The notes: a model not told the origin generated them from the letters alone. 54,025 nt of DNA from Spirochaetales bacterium (GCA_016935735.1 JAFGQK010000384.1:1-54025), one strand, 5' to 3'; numbered from the stretch's first letter, positions 26,304 to 35,842 are shown. Translations and numbers: made by a program.

Positions 26304-26450
26304 TACATTGAAACTATTTCTTTACAAAATATTTATTATACGGTTGTTTTAAAGAGTTTCTTCGCTTTGCCATAAAAAAAATTATTGCAAAAACATAACA
26401 AGATTTTAAGTCAAAATAGCATATTGAAAACAGAGTGGCAGATAAAACTA

Positions 26451-28682
26451 TTATTCGAGGGATACCTTTTTTAAACGGAGTGAATTCCCCACTACATTAA
26501 TTGAACTCGCTGCCATTGCAAGCTCCGCTACAACAGGGTGAAGTAATCCCATAACAGCAAGGGGTATGGCGATAATATTATAGAAAAGTGCCCAGAAAAG
26601 GTTCTGCCGTATTTTGCGGAATGTTGCCCTGGACAACCTGATCCCCCTTACAACGCCCATAAGGCTTCCTGATACAAGGGTAATATCTGCCGATTCAATG
26701 GCAATATCAGTACCGGTACCGATAGCAATTCCTATATTTGCCTGTTTTAATGCGGGTGCGTCGTTTATTCCATCCCCTACCATGGCTACTGTTTTACCCT
26801 TTTCCTGTAACTCCCGGATTACATTGATCTTGTCCTGCGGGAGGAGTTCTGCATATACCCTGTCTATTCCCACCGCTTCTGCAATGGCAGAAGCGGCTTT
26901 TTTATTGTCACCGGTAAGCATGATCGTCCTGATACCGAGTTGATGAAGCTGACCAACTGCTTTTTTCGAATCAGTCTTTAGTTCATCTGCAATACCGATA
27001 ATTCCTGCACATTCTTGATTAATTGCAATACATATAATCGTATATCCCTTTTCCATATATGTCTCTGTTGTCTGAGTGAATGTTTCAATCGGAATTCTTC
27101 TTTCTTTACAATATTTTAAACTCCCGACATCTATAGTCTTTCCATCTATAACAGCAGAAACCCCTTTTCCGGCTGCTGCTATAAACTTGTCAGGCTTTGT
27201 AAATGTCACATTCTTCTTAAGGCTGAAATCAACAATGGCGTTTGCCAGGGGATGCCCGGATAGATTTTCCAGTGACCCTGTTATATGAAAGAATTCATCT
27301 TCATCAATCAGTGAAGTATATGCAGCAACTACAGGTTTTCCTTTTGTTAATGTTCCTGTTTTATCAAATACCACGGTATCGATCTTTTTTGCGGTCTGTA
27401 TGGCTTCGCCATTACGTATCAATATCCCGTTTGTTGCACCCTTTCCCATACCTGCCATAAGTGCCGTAGGTGTGGCAAGACCGAGAGCACAGGGACAGGC
27501 GATGACCAGGGTTGCGATCGAAGCAAAAAGGGCAAGGGAAACAATATTGGAAGCAGCCCCGAGCCACGGAATATATGGTGAAAAAAAGGCAATGATTGCC
27601 ATACCTGCCCGGGGGATAAACAGCCAGAAAAGAAAGGTAAGTAAAGAAAGAACAAGAATAACCGGCACGAAATAAGATGTCACCCTGTCTGCAAAAGCCT
27701 GTACCGGTACTTTGGATCCCTGTGCCTGCTCCACCAGACTGATCATCTGTGAAAGAAAGGTATCTTTCCCTGTCTTTTCTATTTTCACCTTTATTGATCC
27801 CTGGTGATTCACTGTTGCACCGATAACCATATCTCCAGGCTTTTTATCTACCGGGATCGATTCGCCGGTTGCTATGGATTCGTCAATCGATGTATAACCG
27901 GAAATGATCTCCCCATCGATTGGTATTTTTTCACCCGGCTTTACCAGGACAATATCCCCGGGTACAAGTTCTTCCACTGGAATATCTTTCATACTCTCAT
28001 CTTCCTTAACAAGGTGTGCATTTTTTGCCCCGAGTTCAAGAAGTTTCTGAATTGCCTGTGAAGCCCTTCCAGTTGCAAGCTCTTTCAAGTAATTCCCGAT
28101 AAAATTGATCGACATTATCATTGCACCCACAACAGCAAAGTTATTGATATCCAGACCAGAGAGTTTTAATATGCCTGTTGAATAAGCAGCAACTGTACCA
28201 ATCCCGATAAGTGAGTCCATGGAAAAAGAAAAAGACTTTATGGACATGACCGTAGACCGGATAACAGGAAACCCGATAATGAATATCACCGGAAAAGCAA
28301 GGATAAGATCCGTATAGAAAGCGAATGAGTGGGAAACAATATGAATACCCCAGATCATTTCCAGCAGCATTTTTATAGTAAGCGGAATGGTGATTGCCCA
28401 GGCAAGAATGAGACGCAATCTTTCCTTTTTAAGACGCAGTGTTTCACTGGCCGGTTCATCTTTTTCTTTCTCCTTGTGTATAACACCGTATCCAAGTGAT
28501 TCGATGGTTGCAAAAATATCTCCCTGCCGGTTTTTATCATTAACAGACAGGTATGCCTTTTTATTGGGGAAATCAACAGAAATGTCCAGGATGTAGGGCT
28601 TTTTTGCAAGTGTTTTTTCTATCCGCGCAGCGCAGGAAGTACAGTTCATACCCGTTATATTAAGAATCATTTTTTTTTCCAT
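26451..28682 (-). CDS. copA: Copper-translocating P1B-type ATPase
   Basis: A 743-residue heavy-metal ATPase. One N-terminal HMA domain has [13 protein letters not shown] (Cys14, Cys17). Eight membrane helices follow, with the ion-binding [11 protein letters not shown] (Cys396, Cys398) characteristic of Cu(I) pumps. The actuator TGES, the phosphorylated Asp440 in DKTGTLTKG, the SGHPLANAI His-Pro motif and [11 protein letters not shown] are all present. It exports Cu(I) from the cytoplasm. GGAGG precedes the ATG. The gene has its own promoter at 28731-28759 with a small palindrome after it, and ArsR lies downstream. Confidence 0.95.
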   Translation of the reverse strand: MEKKMILNITGMNCTSCAARIEKTLAKKPYILDISVDFPNKKAYLSVNDKNRQGDIFATIESLGYGVIHKEKEKDEPASETLRLKKERLRLILAWAITIPLTIKMLLEMIWGIHIVSHSFAFYTDLILAFPVIFIIGFPVIRSTVMSIKSFSFSMDSLIGIGTVAAYSTGILKLSGLDINNFAVVGAMIMSINFIGNYLKELATGRASQAIQKLLELGAKNAHLVKEDESMKDIPVEELVPGDIVLVKPGEKIPIDGEIISGYTSIDESIATGESIPVDKKPGDMVIGATVNHQGSIKVKIEKTGKDTFLSQMISLVEQAQGSKVPVQAFADRVTSYFVPVILVLSLLTFLFWLFIPRAGMAIIAFFSPYIPWLGAASNIVSLALFASIATLVIACPCALGLATPTALMAGMGKGATNGILIRNGEAIQTAKKIDTVVFDKTGTLTKGKPVVAAYTSLIDEDEFFHITGSLENLSGHPLANAIVDFSLKKNVTFTKPDKFIAAAGKGVSAVIDGKTIDVGSLKYCKERRIPIETFTQTTETYMEKGYTIICIAINQECAGIIGIADELKTDSKKAVGQLHQLGIRTIMLTGDNKKAASAIAEAVGIDRVYAELLPQDKINVIRELQEKGKTVAMVGDGINDAPALKQANIGIAIGTGTDIAIESADITLVSGSLMGVVRGIRLSRATFRKIRQNLFWALFYNIIAIPLAVMGLLHPVVAELAMAASSINVVGNSLRLKKVSLE

Positions 28683-28710
28683 AGATTCCTCCTTTTATAT
28701 AGAGGATATT

Positions 28711-28759
28711 CAACCTTCAGGTTGCAGGAAAATTTAATAAATATGAGTAAAATAGTCAA
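28711..28759 (-). promoter_or_regulatory. copA promoter and palindrome
   Basis: Minus strand TTGACT (28754-28759), 17-bp spacer, TAAATT (28731-28736). CAACCT-TC-AGGTTG (28711-28724) lies at the start of the transcript and could be a metal-repressor operator. It is unlike the arsR palindromes, so a second regulator may act here. Confidence 0.55.
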
Positions 28760-28880
28760 GATCGGGTGAGGATGAAAAATATTTTTTCTTCTTCCCTTAA
28801 CAACAAGAATAAGGAGGGCAGCTTCACCCCTGCCATGGAGAAACGGAAAAAGGTTTCACTGCAGGTGCAAATAATTACTC

Positions 28881-28909
28881 TTGCTATCCGGTCTGATAGA
28901 GGATATAAT
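28881..28909 (+). promoter_or_regulatory. Promoter of the papain-like lipoprotein gene
   Basis: TTGCTA (28881-28886), 17-bp spacer, TATAAT (28904-28909), followed by AGGAAAAGAG and the ATG at 28941. Confidence 0.7.
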
Positions 28910-28940
28910 CCCCGTGATTTTAAAAAATAAGGAAAAGAGA

Positions 28941-29584
28941 ATGATGATACAAAAAATACCTGTATTGTGGATGATAATGGCGCTACTCCTCGTTGCTGCG
29001 TCCTGTTCAATTCCGGGGGGTGATACTTTACAACCGGAAACTGAAAACATACCTGAAACCCGTGCCGAGACTTATGTTCCCGCGAATGCTTTCAGCTGGG
29101 ACGAATATGTTTCGGCCGGAAAGGACCAGATCGTGCAGGGGCCGTGCTTTCTTTTTGCGGCCGTGGCCCAGGTCGAGGTAATGGTACGATTGTATTACAA
29201 CAGGCCCACTACAATGGCAGGGAACAAAATTTCCACGAACGATTCCGTGAACCTCTCCGAGCAGCAGGTATATTCAAACTGGTCAGAGGAAATCTACTCC
29301 ATAGTACCAAAACCCATAAACGAGAGACGGACCTATATCGATTCAACTTTAGCATTCGCGCAATATATCGGTCTGGTACACGACACGTACTGTCCCTACA
29401 CAAAGGAAACCATCGGCACATACATAACATGCTTCAAGAACTACAGTGAAAGCGAAAAAGCGGCACTCGGATCCAGAATTATCGCAAAAATACCGGCTTA
29501 CAAACAGGTCGGTTTTTCTACAGAAAACGACCTCAAAAAACTGCTTATCCAGTAAGGACCGATTCCCATTGATGCCTCCGTCCC
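28941..29584 (+). pseudogene. Papain-like (C1) lipoprotein gene, nonsense codon and prophage truncation
   Basis: The frame gives a lipoprotein signal (LLLVAASC) and the start of a C1A peptidase. QIVQGPCFLFAAVAQVE matches the papain QGxCGSCWAF active-site region and VNLSEQQVYSNW the LSEQxL segment. It stops at TAA 29553-29555. Reading on in frame gives GPIPIDASVP, which looks like the conserved yGPi.idas strand of papain enzymes, so the TAA probably replaced a Tyr codon. At 29584/29585 the frame meets the Mu-like end. The catalytic His and Asn are missing, so the enzyme is presumably inactive. The C-terminal half may lie beyond the left end of the prophage. Confidence 0.7.
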
Positions 29585-29657
29585 TGTAACATAACACTGA
29601 AAATCCGAAAAAATTAACACCTGAAATGCAAATTTTACATTAAAATTGCGAAAAAAA
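29585..29657. repeat. Mu-like right end with three tandem transposase-binding-site-like repeats
   Basis: The end starts TGTA and has CACT at +11 and CGAAAAAA at +22, matching positions in the phage Mu left end as I remember it. Three 18-bp units align without gaps from ACA: 29594-29611, 29617-29634 and 29637-29654. Consensus ACA(C/T)TRAAA(A/T)TGCGAAAA. They resemble the MuA R2 core TAAATGCGAAAA. Likely transposase sites R1-R3. Confidence 0.65.
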
Positions 29658-29664
29658 CCCAAGC

Positions 29665-29698
29665 CCAAAAAAAGCGGTGATTCTAAAAAGCACCGCTT
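29665..29698 (-). terminator. Terminator after the phage methyltransferase
   Basis: On the minus strand AAGCGGTG pairs with CACCGCTT (29691-29698 with 29672-29679), followed by seven T residues. It overlaps the stop codon and closes the late operon before the prophage end. Confidence 0.85.
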
Positions 29699-30434
29699 AA
29701 TTACATAAATGCTTTGATGCAAAATACCTCCTTATTCGTTCCTGGATTATATCAAAATACTTTTTCTCCTTTTCGATAAGAATATACCGTCTCCCTGTTT
29801 GAAGACATGCTATTCCGGTAGTACCGCTGCCAGCACAATTATCCAGAACCACATCTTTTTCCTGGGTATATGTCTTTATAAAGTACTCAAATAGTTTAAC
29901 CGGCTTTTGTGTGGGATGTAATCCCCTTTCTCGATTTACCTGTATTATACTCCTGGGATATCTGAATCCATTATTAACTGTGATAACCTTCTTTGACTTT
30001 CCATATACCTCCCCTGTATTACCAGTAGAGCTAACATAAGGTTTACCTTTTGTCATTTGAGGATTGTATGAGTATTGCATTGCTTTAGGTGAAAATATAC
30101 AAATTACTTCATGTACCTTGAATGGCCGGGTTTTTATCTGTAAGAAATTAGATCCCTGGTCTTTTTCCCATATCCAGTCATACCTATACATATTCAAATT
30201 ACTTATCCGTAGTTTACTTGCAAATGGTTCAGACGCTGTTAGAACAATAACTCCTTTTTCTTTAATAATCCGGCAATATTCCCGCCATAAAGCATCAAAT
30301 GGAATAATCTTATCCCACTTACATGCAGTCATTCCATATGGTAAATCACAAAGAATCATATCTATCGAGTCATCAAGAATATCCGGCATCACTTTTAAGC
30401 AATCACCATGAATTATTGCATTTGGCTTAATCAT
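29697..30434 (-). CDS. Phage DNA methyltransferase (N4/N6, beta type)
   Basis: A 245-residue S-adenosylmethionine-dependent amino-methyltransferase. The catalytic motif IV appears first as ILCDLPYG (DPPY variant), the AdoMet motif I later as VVLDNCAGSGTTGIACL, which is the order of the beta class. LHPTQKPVKLFEYFI is the usual segment before motif I. No restriction partner is present. It is the last gene before the right end, the place occupied by the DNA-modification gene mom in Mu, so it probably protects phage DNA from host restriction. The ATG directly follows the fibre stop codon, with GGAGG in the fibre gene's last codons. Confidence 0.9.
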   Translation of the reverse strand: MIKPNAIIHGDCLKVMPDILDDSIDMILCDLPYGMTACKWDKIIPFDALWREYCRIIKEKGVIVLTASEPFASKLRISNLNMYRYDWIWEKDQGSNFLQIKTRPFKVHEVICIFSPKAMQYSYNPQMTKGKPYVSSTGNTGEVYGKSKKVITVNNGFRYPRSIIQVNRERGLHPTQKPVKLFEYFIKTYTQEKDVVLDNCAGSGTTGIACLQTGRRYILIEKEKKYFDIIQERIRRYFASKHLCN

Positions 30435-31634
30435 TTAACCTCCAGAATTACAAGCAAAACGTGATCCTGTTGCACCGGAGGTAGACCATATTGGAGATGT
30501 TATACGGAAAGCTCGTGGACCTGCTTTTATACCTTCTATATAAAGACCACCAGAATCTATAGATCCAAATGCATTCCCTTGTGGTGCCCATATTTGACCT
30601 TTACCCACTCCTAAAACATCATGGAAATTCCATTCACCTGGTTCATCCCATCGTGTGCTTACAATAGCTAACCTTTCGGCAAGGTTTCCAACTGTATCAA
30701 CACAATTATAAGCACTTATAGCAAACGGTTTTACCCCGGTGGCCGGATTATAATTACCATTCGATTCATCTACCATGCATCCGGTTCTTGTATAATCTGT
30801 ATTAGTTGTTTTTGTCCAACCATAGTTATCATTATCATCTTCACCTTGCGGATTTCCAAATGCGGCTTGAATCCATTCCTCATATTTTAATAAGCGTTTT
30901 TTAATACGTGCTGCCAATTCGACAAAATTGTACCAATTCAATCCATCAAAACCGGAAACCGGGATCTGTCCATATTTACTTTGCAAACGTCCAGCAGTTA
31001 TATGAAGCTCGATTATACTATTTTCAAAAGTAATGGATTCAGCTGCAGAAACAAGATAAATATCCACCCAGATATTCCCTACTTTCACCATGCCTTCAGG
31101 TGAACAGGAAGGGCGATTTTTCAAATCCCATACCGAGTTTGGCACAATACCTATTGTAACATTATTTTTCCAGATTGTAGCACCATTGCCGAATTTGGTG
31201 CCTTCGGAATCGATAGGAATCCACAATCCATCATTAGAAACCTTGCGGATATGACCATAATGGAATCCCCCGATCTTTCGGCTGTCATCAGCATTATGAC
31301 CGGTTGGAAAGGTACTGTTCAGGGAAATGATAAACTCGCCATCTGCATCATCATCGACCAGGTAGATGTAATAATCCTTTCCTACTTCAAAAGAACCTGA
31401 ATCCAGATGTGTTGCAGAAATCTCGATATCATTATCCTCAATGATAAAACTCCGCCATTCCTGATTTTCAATTGGAATAACAGTGTTTTTTTTAATGATA
31501 AGTGTATTTGATGTATATTGAAATGGATCCTTTTTCTCAATAAAGTGATCTCCCCGGCAAAGCACTTCAAAAAAAGCAGAGAAGAATGCTGCGTTAGCAT
31601 CGGTCACATTATCTTTAATAAATCTTTTAAGCAT
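30435..31634 (-). CDS. Phage tail fibre/receptor-binding protein with C-type-lectin-like C-terminus
   Basis: A 399-residue virion protein in the tail-fibre position. The N-terminal half is beta-rich and unassigned. The C-terminal 150 residues (GFDGLNWYNFVELAARIKK, CVDTVGNLAERLAIVSTRW, then GGLYIEGIKAGPRAFRITSP and GATGSRFACN) have the shape of a C-type-lectin/FGE-like fold, as in the Bordetella phage Mtd tropism protein and other targets of diversity-generating retroelements. No reverse transcriptase or template repeat lies in the window, so diversification is not shown. It probably chooses the host receptor. AGGAGG precedes the ATG. Confidence 0.75.
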   Translation of the reverse strand: MLKRFIKDNVTDANAAFFSAFFEVLCRGDHFIEKKDPFQYTSNTLIIKKNTVIPIENQEWRSFIIEDNDIEISATHLDSGSFEVGKDYYIYLVDDDADGEFIISLNSTFPTGHNADDSRKIGGFHYGHIRKVSNDGLWIPIDSEGTKFGNGATIWKNNVTIGIVPNSVWDLKNRPSCSPEGMVKVGNIWVDIYLVSAAESITFENSIIELHITAGRLQSKYGQIPVSGFDGLNWYNFVELAARIKKRLLKYEEWIQAAFGNPQGEDDNDNYGWTKTTNTDYTRTGCMVDESNGNYNPATGVKPFAISAYNCVDTVGNLAERLAIVSTRWDEPGEWNFHDVLGVGKGQIWAPQGNAFGSIDSGGLYIEGIKAGPRAFRITSPIWSTSGATGSRFACNSGG

Positions 31635-31647
31635 AATTTTAATCCTC

Positions 31648-31929
31648 CTATTTTAATTTTTTAATCATGAGATTAATATCTGCAATCTCAAGATCAGATC
31701 TGGCCAGAGACGAAGCAGGATCATGGACCTTTTTAAAATCATCCGCATTTAATTCATCGGCAGACTTTTTCGTATCAGGTTTGAGCACCAGTGCTGTACT
31801 TGATTCTTTAAGCGCTTGTAAACGGCTGATAAAAATGGCTTTTTGTCCTGTATCGCCTTTTTTAATCACATATTCATATGTGTTCAGCCAGTCATCTTTT
31901 GTGTTTAATACTTCGGGAATACCTCTCAT
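31648..31929 (-). CDS. Small phage tail-region protein
   Basis: A 93-residue, charged, mostly helical protein with no recognised family (KGDTGQKAIFISRLQALKES, ADINLMIKKLK). Its ATG overlaps the TGA of the upstream gp48-like gene (ATGA), so it is translationally coupled and probably works with the baseplate or fibre. It sits where fibre chaperones or assembly proteins are often found, which is only positional evidence. Confidence 0.6.
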   Translation of the reverse strand: MRGIPEVLNTKDDWLNTYEYVIKKGDTGQKAIFISRLQALKESSTALVLKPDTKKSADELNADDFKKVHDPASSLARSDLEIADINLMIKKLK

Positions 31930-32858
31930 AATAAATCCTCCTTCCGAATAAAAAGATTAACCGTAATTGTATCCCGGTTACCTATAATAAATTCACCAAC
32001 TTTTTTTCCTCCAATTTTCAGGGGTGGAGCGCCCAAAACAGGTAGTGAATATGGAACGCTATCATGATATAGACGCAGGGTAATATTTTCCCCTGTTGTC
32101 TCAATAGCAAGATTTCGTATAAAAGCAGTATTTGATCCGACTAATTGACAGTAAACTGAATATGAACCATTTGGAAGTCCCATACTTGTAAAGGGGATTA
32201 TCACTTCTGATGTTTCAGTGATGTTTATCTGAGTTATTATCAGACGATTTTTCAAATCAATAATTGTTGGTATTATTTCTCTTCGTTCATAAGATGGAGT
32301 GAATGATTCAAATGAAGTTGATGAATCGATAAGAATATCTGCAATAATGATATTATTTTCAACAACTGGTTTTACCGCTTCAGCCTGGGTACTTTCTTCT
32401 CCCTCGACAAATCCTGCGGTTATACTTTCATCATAATACAGGTCATGTCTCTGATTTTCATCATCATAGACATCACCATGAACATTCCTGGAAAAAGCAG
32501 TATATCCGACACAAAATCCATCTTTTGGATATTCAATCAACTGATATCTGTCCGGGACAAGCCGGTCAAGAATTTCACGTACCAGGCCACGTTGTCCTTG
32601 CCGGTCTAAATAATATCCGGCAACGGATACCCTTTCCCGGAATTCATCCTGGGTATCAAAAGGGAAATGAGGTATGGATAAAGCCTGTGCATGAAGTTCC
32701 AAAGTTTTGTCATCAGCCAAGAGTGGGAAAAAATTATGTAAAACTCTTACTGCGTCATTAACCAATTGCTGCCCAATACGTCCGATTATACGGAAAATTG
32801 CTCCACGGTTCTTTTTCTGCATTCCAGGTGGTTTTATTTGATTGATTATTTCCTGCAT
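31926..32858 (-). CDS. Mu gp48-like tail/baseplate protein
   Basis: A 310-residue protein between the baseplate J-like gene and the fibre gene, the place of Mu gp48 (P2 gpI-like). The N-terminal half (LVNDAVRVLHNFFPLLADD, LELHAQALSIPHFPFDTQDE, FRERVSVAGYYLDRQGQRG) has the helical pattern of this family, which links the baseplate to the fibre. The C-terminal half is beta-rich and could be the fibre-binding part; it is longer than typical gp48. The family call rests on position plus partial pattern. Confidence 0.65.
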   Translation of the reverse strand: MQEIINQIKPPGMQKKNRGAIFRIIGRIGQQLVNDAVRVLHNFFPLLADDKTLELHAQALSIPHFPFDTQDEFRERVSVAGYYLDRQGQRGLVREILDRLVPDRYQLIEYPKDGFCVGYTAFSRNVHGDVYDDENQRHDLYYDESITAGFVEGEESTQAEAVKPVVENNIIIADILIDSSTSFESFTPSYERREIIPTIIDLKNRLIITQINITETSEVIIPFTSMGLPNGSYSVYCQLVGSNTAFIRNLAIETTGENITLRLYHDSVPYSLPVLGAPPLKIGGKKVGEFIIGNRDTITVNLFIRKEDLL

Positions 32859-32860
32859 CG

Positions 32861-33910
32861 TTATACCTTTGTTACTGTAATATTCTGTGGGATTATCATT
32901 TGATTTTTTTCCGTTGTTACATCCCGTATAGGTTCAAGAATCTCAAAAGAAGAATTATTAAACTTTTCCCATGGAACAATATAGAAATTTCTCATTTCAA
33001 GTTTACCGCCAATGCCTAAACCAAAAACATATTGTCGTGCAGTAATCTCTATTTCAGTTTCAGATACATCACCAGAAAACTCGATTTCAATATCAATATA
33101 TTTGGGTTCCGGCCCCCGGACAAGTAAATCCCTGCATACAAGGGAACGGTCATCTAATTTCTGCCTGACTTCATCTAAAAGTATTTGTGAAGGCAGACCA
33201 TTTTCTGCTGCAATTATTACATCCATGGACCCATACCCCCTTGGTGTTCTAATTACCTTTGCTTCCACAACTCCCGGTACGGTTGCAGCAATATATTCAA
33301 ATTTGGCAGGCGGATTTCCTTCACCAATACTTTTCCATTTATCTTTGATGCGCATCCGGAGTGCATTATCGGACTCAACAGCAGTACCCAGGGATAAAAT
33401 CCAATCTTCACCGGGTTCTATACTTTCAAGTCCCGGCACAACTGTTGTGCTTCGTACATTTGTTCCGGGTGCGATATTGTATTCAGAACCTTCAAACTCC
33501 GCTATAACAGGAATGTTAAATTCACCAGGGGTAAAAGATACTTCCTGGTAAACCTTAAATCGCAGATCAGTACCTTCAACAATAATCCAGGTGCCGGCTT
33601 GTATTTTCCCCGTATCATAAGCAATACCTGTTAACCTACCTGTTGTTTTTGTTGCAGGTTTTCGTGTAACACCGCAAAGCAATCCCCAGAAAGACAACCA
33701 GGTTCCGGTCGCAGTATCTATGCATACCTGCTGGCTTATAGGATTAATATAATTTTTATATGCAGCAATTAAAACACTGATAAGAACCTCAAGAAATCCA
33801 CGCAGTACACCGGTACTTTTAAAATTTGTAAGCCCTGTTTCTTCTTTGCTGATAGTGATAACATCTTTCCGTATTTCCTCTTCACTTTTTCCTATCCATG
33901 AATCAGACAT
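32861..33910 (-). CDS. Baseplate protein J-like (Mu gp47)
   Basis: A 349-residue baseplate wedge protein. Residues show the Baseplate_J pattern: KNYINPISQQVCIDTATGTW, LSFWGLLCGVTRKPATKTTG, RLTGIAYDTGKIQAGTWI and then VRSTTVVPGLESIEPGEDW and ALRMRIKDKWKSIGEGNPPA. The wedge surrounds the central hub and changes shape at infection. I chose ATG 33910, which overlaps the gp46-like stop by eight bases and follows GGGGGTG. It is coupled to gp46 and gp48 as in Mu. Confidence 0.88.
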   Translation of the reverse strand: MSDSWIGKSEEEIRKDVITISKEETGLTNFKSTGVLRGFLEVLISVLIAAYKNYINPISQQVCIDTATGTWLSFWGLLCGVTRKPATKTTGRLTGIAYDTGKIQAGTWIIVEGTDLRFKVYQEVSFTPGEFNIPVIAEFEGSEYNIAPGTNVRSTTVVPGLESIEPGEDWILSLGTAVESDNALRMRIKDKWKSIGEGNPPAKFEYIAATVPGVVEAKVIRTPRGYGSMDVIIAAENGLPSQILLDEVRQKLDDRSLVCRDLLVRGPEPKYIDIEIEFSGDVSETEIEITARQYVFGLGIGGKLEMRNFYIVPWEKFNNSSFEILEPIRDVTTEKNQMIIPQNITVTKV

Positions 33911-34280
33911 TTTCACCCCCTGTATTAAAATCAAAGTCAAGTACTTCCGGTTCTACTGCTGTAAGTGGAGTGAAAAAAAGCCGGTACTTATTATCACTCA
34001 CTTTTTCCGCCTTTACAGATTGCGGATCAATTCTTGGATCTGCTATCGCCACCCTTTCCAGTTCAATAATAATGGTCTCATTATCAAACTCTCCTGAATT
34101 CAACATCAAAGGAATCATACTCCCGGCTTCTTTATCCCAGGCAAGAGTCCCCTGGACAATTTTCAATTCTGAAACGATATCCTGGGCAATACACCGGGGA
34201 CCGCTCACAACTTTCGCATCACCATCAATGGTAAAAACAATATCATCATCAACCAGGAGAAAATCCGTACCGTAATCCAT
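33903..34280 (-). CDS. Baseplate wedge protein (Mu gp46/W, gp25-like)
   Basis: A 125-residue protein directly before the J-like gene. DYGTDFLLVDDDIVFTIDGD and AQDIVSELKIVQGTLAWDKE fit the gp46/W-type (T4 gp25-like) wedge family, in which a short N-terminal part leads to a segment that names past and future coordinates of the tail. Its start overlaps the upstream stop as TAATG. In T4 relatives this protein links wedge to sheath. Confidence 0.75.
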   Translation of the reverse strand: MDYGTDFLLVDDDIVFTIDGDAKVVSGPRCIAQDIVSELKIVQGTLAWDKEAGSMIPLMLNSGEFDNETIIIELERVAIADPRIDPQSVKAEKVSDNKYRLFFTPLTAVEPEVLDFDFNTGGENV

Positions 34281-34516
34281 TAACTCACACCTCCTGAACC
34301 GGTACCGACAATTGAATAAGGTCCTGCCGAACCGGATAAAGTTGTGGATACCAGGGCATTGGCTTTAATGTGTTCAACTACTTTTGATGCAATTATTCCG
34401 GCAAAAGTTTCTGCATATTCTTGAATTGTCATACCTTCATCACCATGATAGCATGATTCCCAGAAATTGATTAAAGCCGGTTTTAAACTGTTTTTTAATA
34501 TTGTTGCATCAAGCAT
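34280..34516 (-). CDS. Small phage baseplate-region protein
   Basis: A 78-residue protein, helical at the N-terminus (YAETFAGIIASKVVEHIKAN) and Gly/Ser-rich at the end. It has no recognised family but lies in the coupled run of baseplate genes with a GAGGT ribosome site. Its size and place recall short tail-tip proteins of Mu-like phages; the role is unknown. Confidence 0.6.
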   Translation of the reverse strand: MLDATILKNSLKPALINFWESCYHGDEGMTIQEYAETFAGIIASKVVEHIKANALVSTTLSGSAGPYSIVGTGSGGVS

Positions 34517-34523
34517 GTATACC

Positions 34524-35093
34524 TCATTTCAATAGCTGTGCTATTCTGGTTTTTATTGCCTTTAATTTCTGTACGGATACAGGTGATACCATATGAGTCG
34601 GCGGCGGCCCCTGTGTCTTAATCGCTGAAATCTCATCAATCAATTCATTCAAAATACTTTTTAGAGACTGGTGCTTTGTTTCAAATAAAAAAAGTGAATC
34701 AATGTCTACGCCAAGTTTAAGACCATTACCGTCTGTAATAACAATCTGCCCTTTTTTGAACTCGCCTGCGTTATAATTATCTGACCATACACCGGCAATA
34801 TAGGGAAAAGAAATATTCCATTCTATAAATCCAACAATAACAATTGAGTTTTCCGGTGGTATTGCGTACAATCCTTTACCACTTTTCCCTACCCATATTG
34901 GAGAGACAGGTACTTCTGCAAATACCTGTTCTGTTTCTTCCAGGGATCCTGCTTTTATGATACGCACATCAACTGAATAAGCAGTATTGCCTGGTCCTTC
35001 GTAAGCTTTCAAAACTTTTCCCAGGACAGGAGCAGCACGGTTTGGTATCATAAAGTCTGTAAGCCGCTGTATGATTTCTTTTGTTTTTTCCAT
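34524..35093 (-). CDS. Baseplate assembly/spike protein (Mu gp45, gpV-like)
   Basis: A 189-residue protein. Residues about 20-115 form the OB-fold region seen in gpV/gp45 spikes (IPNRAAPVLGKVLKAYEGPG, GLYAIPPENSIVIVGFIEWN, YIAGVWSDNY). The C-terminal 50 residues are helical. It would form the central spike that pierces the outer membrane; I see no HxH iron-binding tip motif. I chose ATG 35093, which shares a base with the upstream TAA; a start four codons earlier is possible. Confidence 0.78.
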   Translation of the reverse strand: MEKTKEIIQRLTDFMIPNRAAPVLGKVLKAYEGPGNTAYSVDVRIIKAGSLEETEQVFAEVPVSPIWVGKSGKGLYAIPPENSIVIVGFIEWNISFPYIAGVWSDNYNAGEFKKGQIVITDGNGLKLGVDIDSLFLFETKHQSLKSILNELIDEISAIKTQGPPPTHMVSPVSVQKLKAIKTRIAQLLK

Positions 35094-35842
35094 TATGATT
35101 CCCATCCCCAGATCATGATCCTGGATTCTGTTCTGCTTATGACAAGGCTTGTCCTGTGTGGAATAATTGTCTTTTTATTTACTTCGATTTCCTGGGAGTG
35201 CCGGATAGGAAGTGCAACTGTCTGAAAACGGGAATCACCTTTTTCAATGATATTAACACCGGTTTCAAATGCAAATCGTTCTCCCGGATTTATCCCTGTA
35301 TCGGAAAGTGTGCCGAATCTGAATGTATTATCTGCATCAAAGAAAAATCTGTATTCATAATCATACCCGTAACTTTTTAATGTCTCGATGATTTTCCGTA
35401 TTATTTCACTTACCGGAATTTGCAGGGTGGAGAACCGTGCAAATTCAACAACAGGACAGGCAATTTGCACATTCGTAAGCCCGGCTTTTTGTATAATATC
35501 ATTGAGAATTACCCTGGCGTTCTCTTTTCTATATGATACGGCAAGAACCGTTGCCCATAATTTTTCAAAACCGTCACTAAGATGTAGTACCGTTTTTTGT
35601 TTCTGTTTCGATATCTTGAATATATATCCGGAAAACAACCTGTATGTATCAGTATTATAAATAAGCGTTATTACAACAGAATCATGAGGATTCCCAGGAC
35701 TGATATTGCCCGGATATACAAGTTCAGCAATAACATAGGGAAGATCATAATCAGTTCTTAATATAAATCTATGAGGTTTGTCTGTGACAACATGATTATT
35801 TATTATAACCCTGATAACAGGTCTGTTGATTTTAAAATTCAC
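35093..35842 (-). CDS. Tail hub protein (Mu gp44/P, gpD-like)
   Basis: A 249-residue protein between the gp43-like and gp45-like genes, matching Mu gp44 (P), the T4 gp27-like hub. Segments such as LFSGYIFKISKQKQKTVLHL, KAGLTNVQIACPVVEF and SEIIRKIIETLKSYGYDYEY have the strand-helix pattern of late-control D/hub proteins. It would hold the spike trimer. It is shorter than most members. Overlaps the upstream gene by ten bases. Confidence 0.65.
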   Translation of the reverse strand: MNFKINRPVIRVIINNHVVTDKPHRFILRTDYDLPYVIAELVYPGNISPGNPHDSVVITLIYNTDTYRLFSGYIFKISKQKQKTVLHLSDGFEKLWATVLAVSYRKENARVILNDIIQKAGLTNVQIACPVVEFARFSTLQIPVSEIIRKIIETLKSYGYDYEYRFFFDADNTFRFGTLSDTGINPGERFAFETGVNIIEKGDSRFQTVALPIRHSQEIEVNKKTIIPHRTSLVISRTESRIMIWGWES

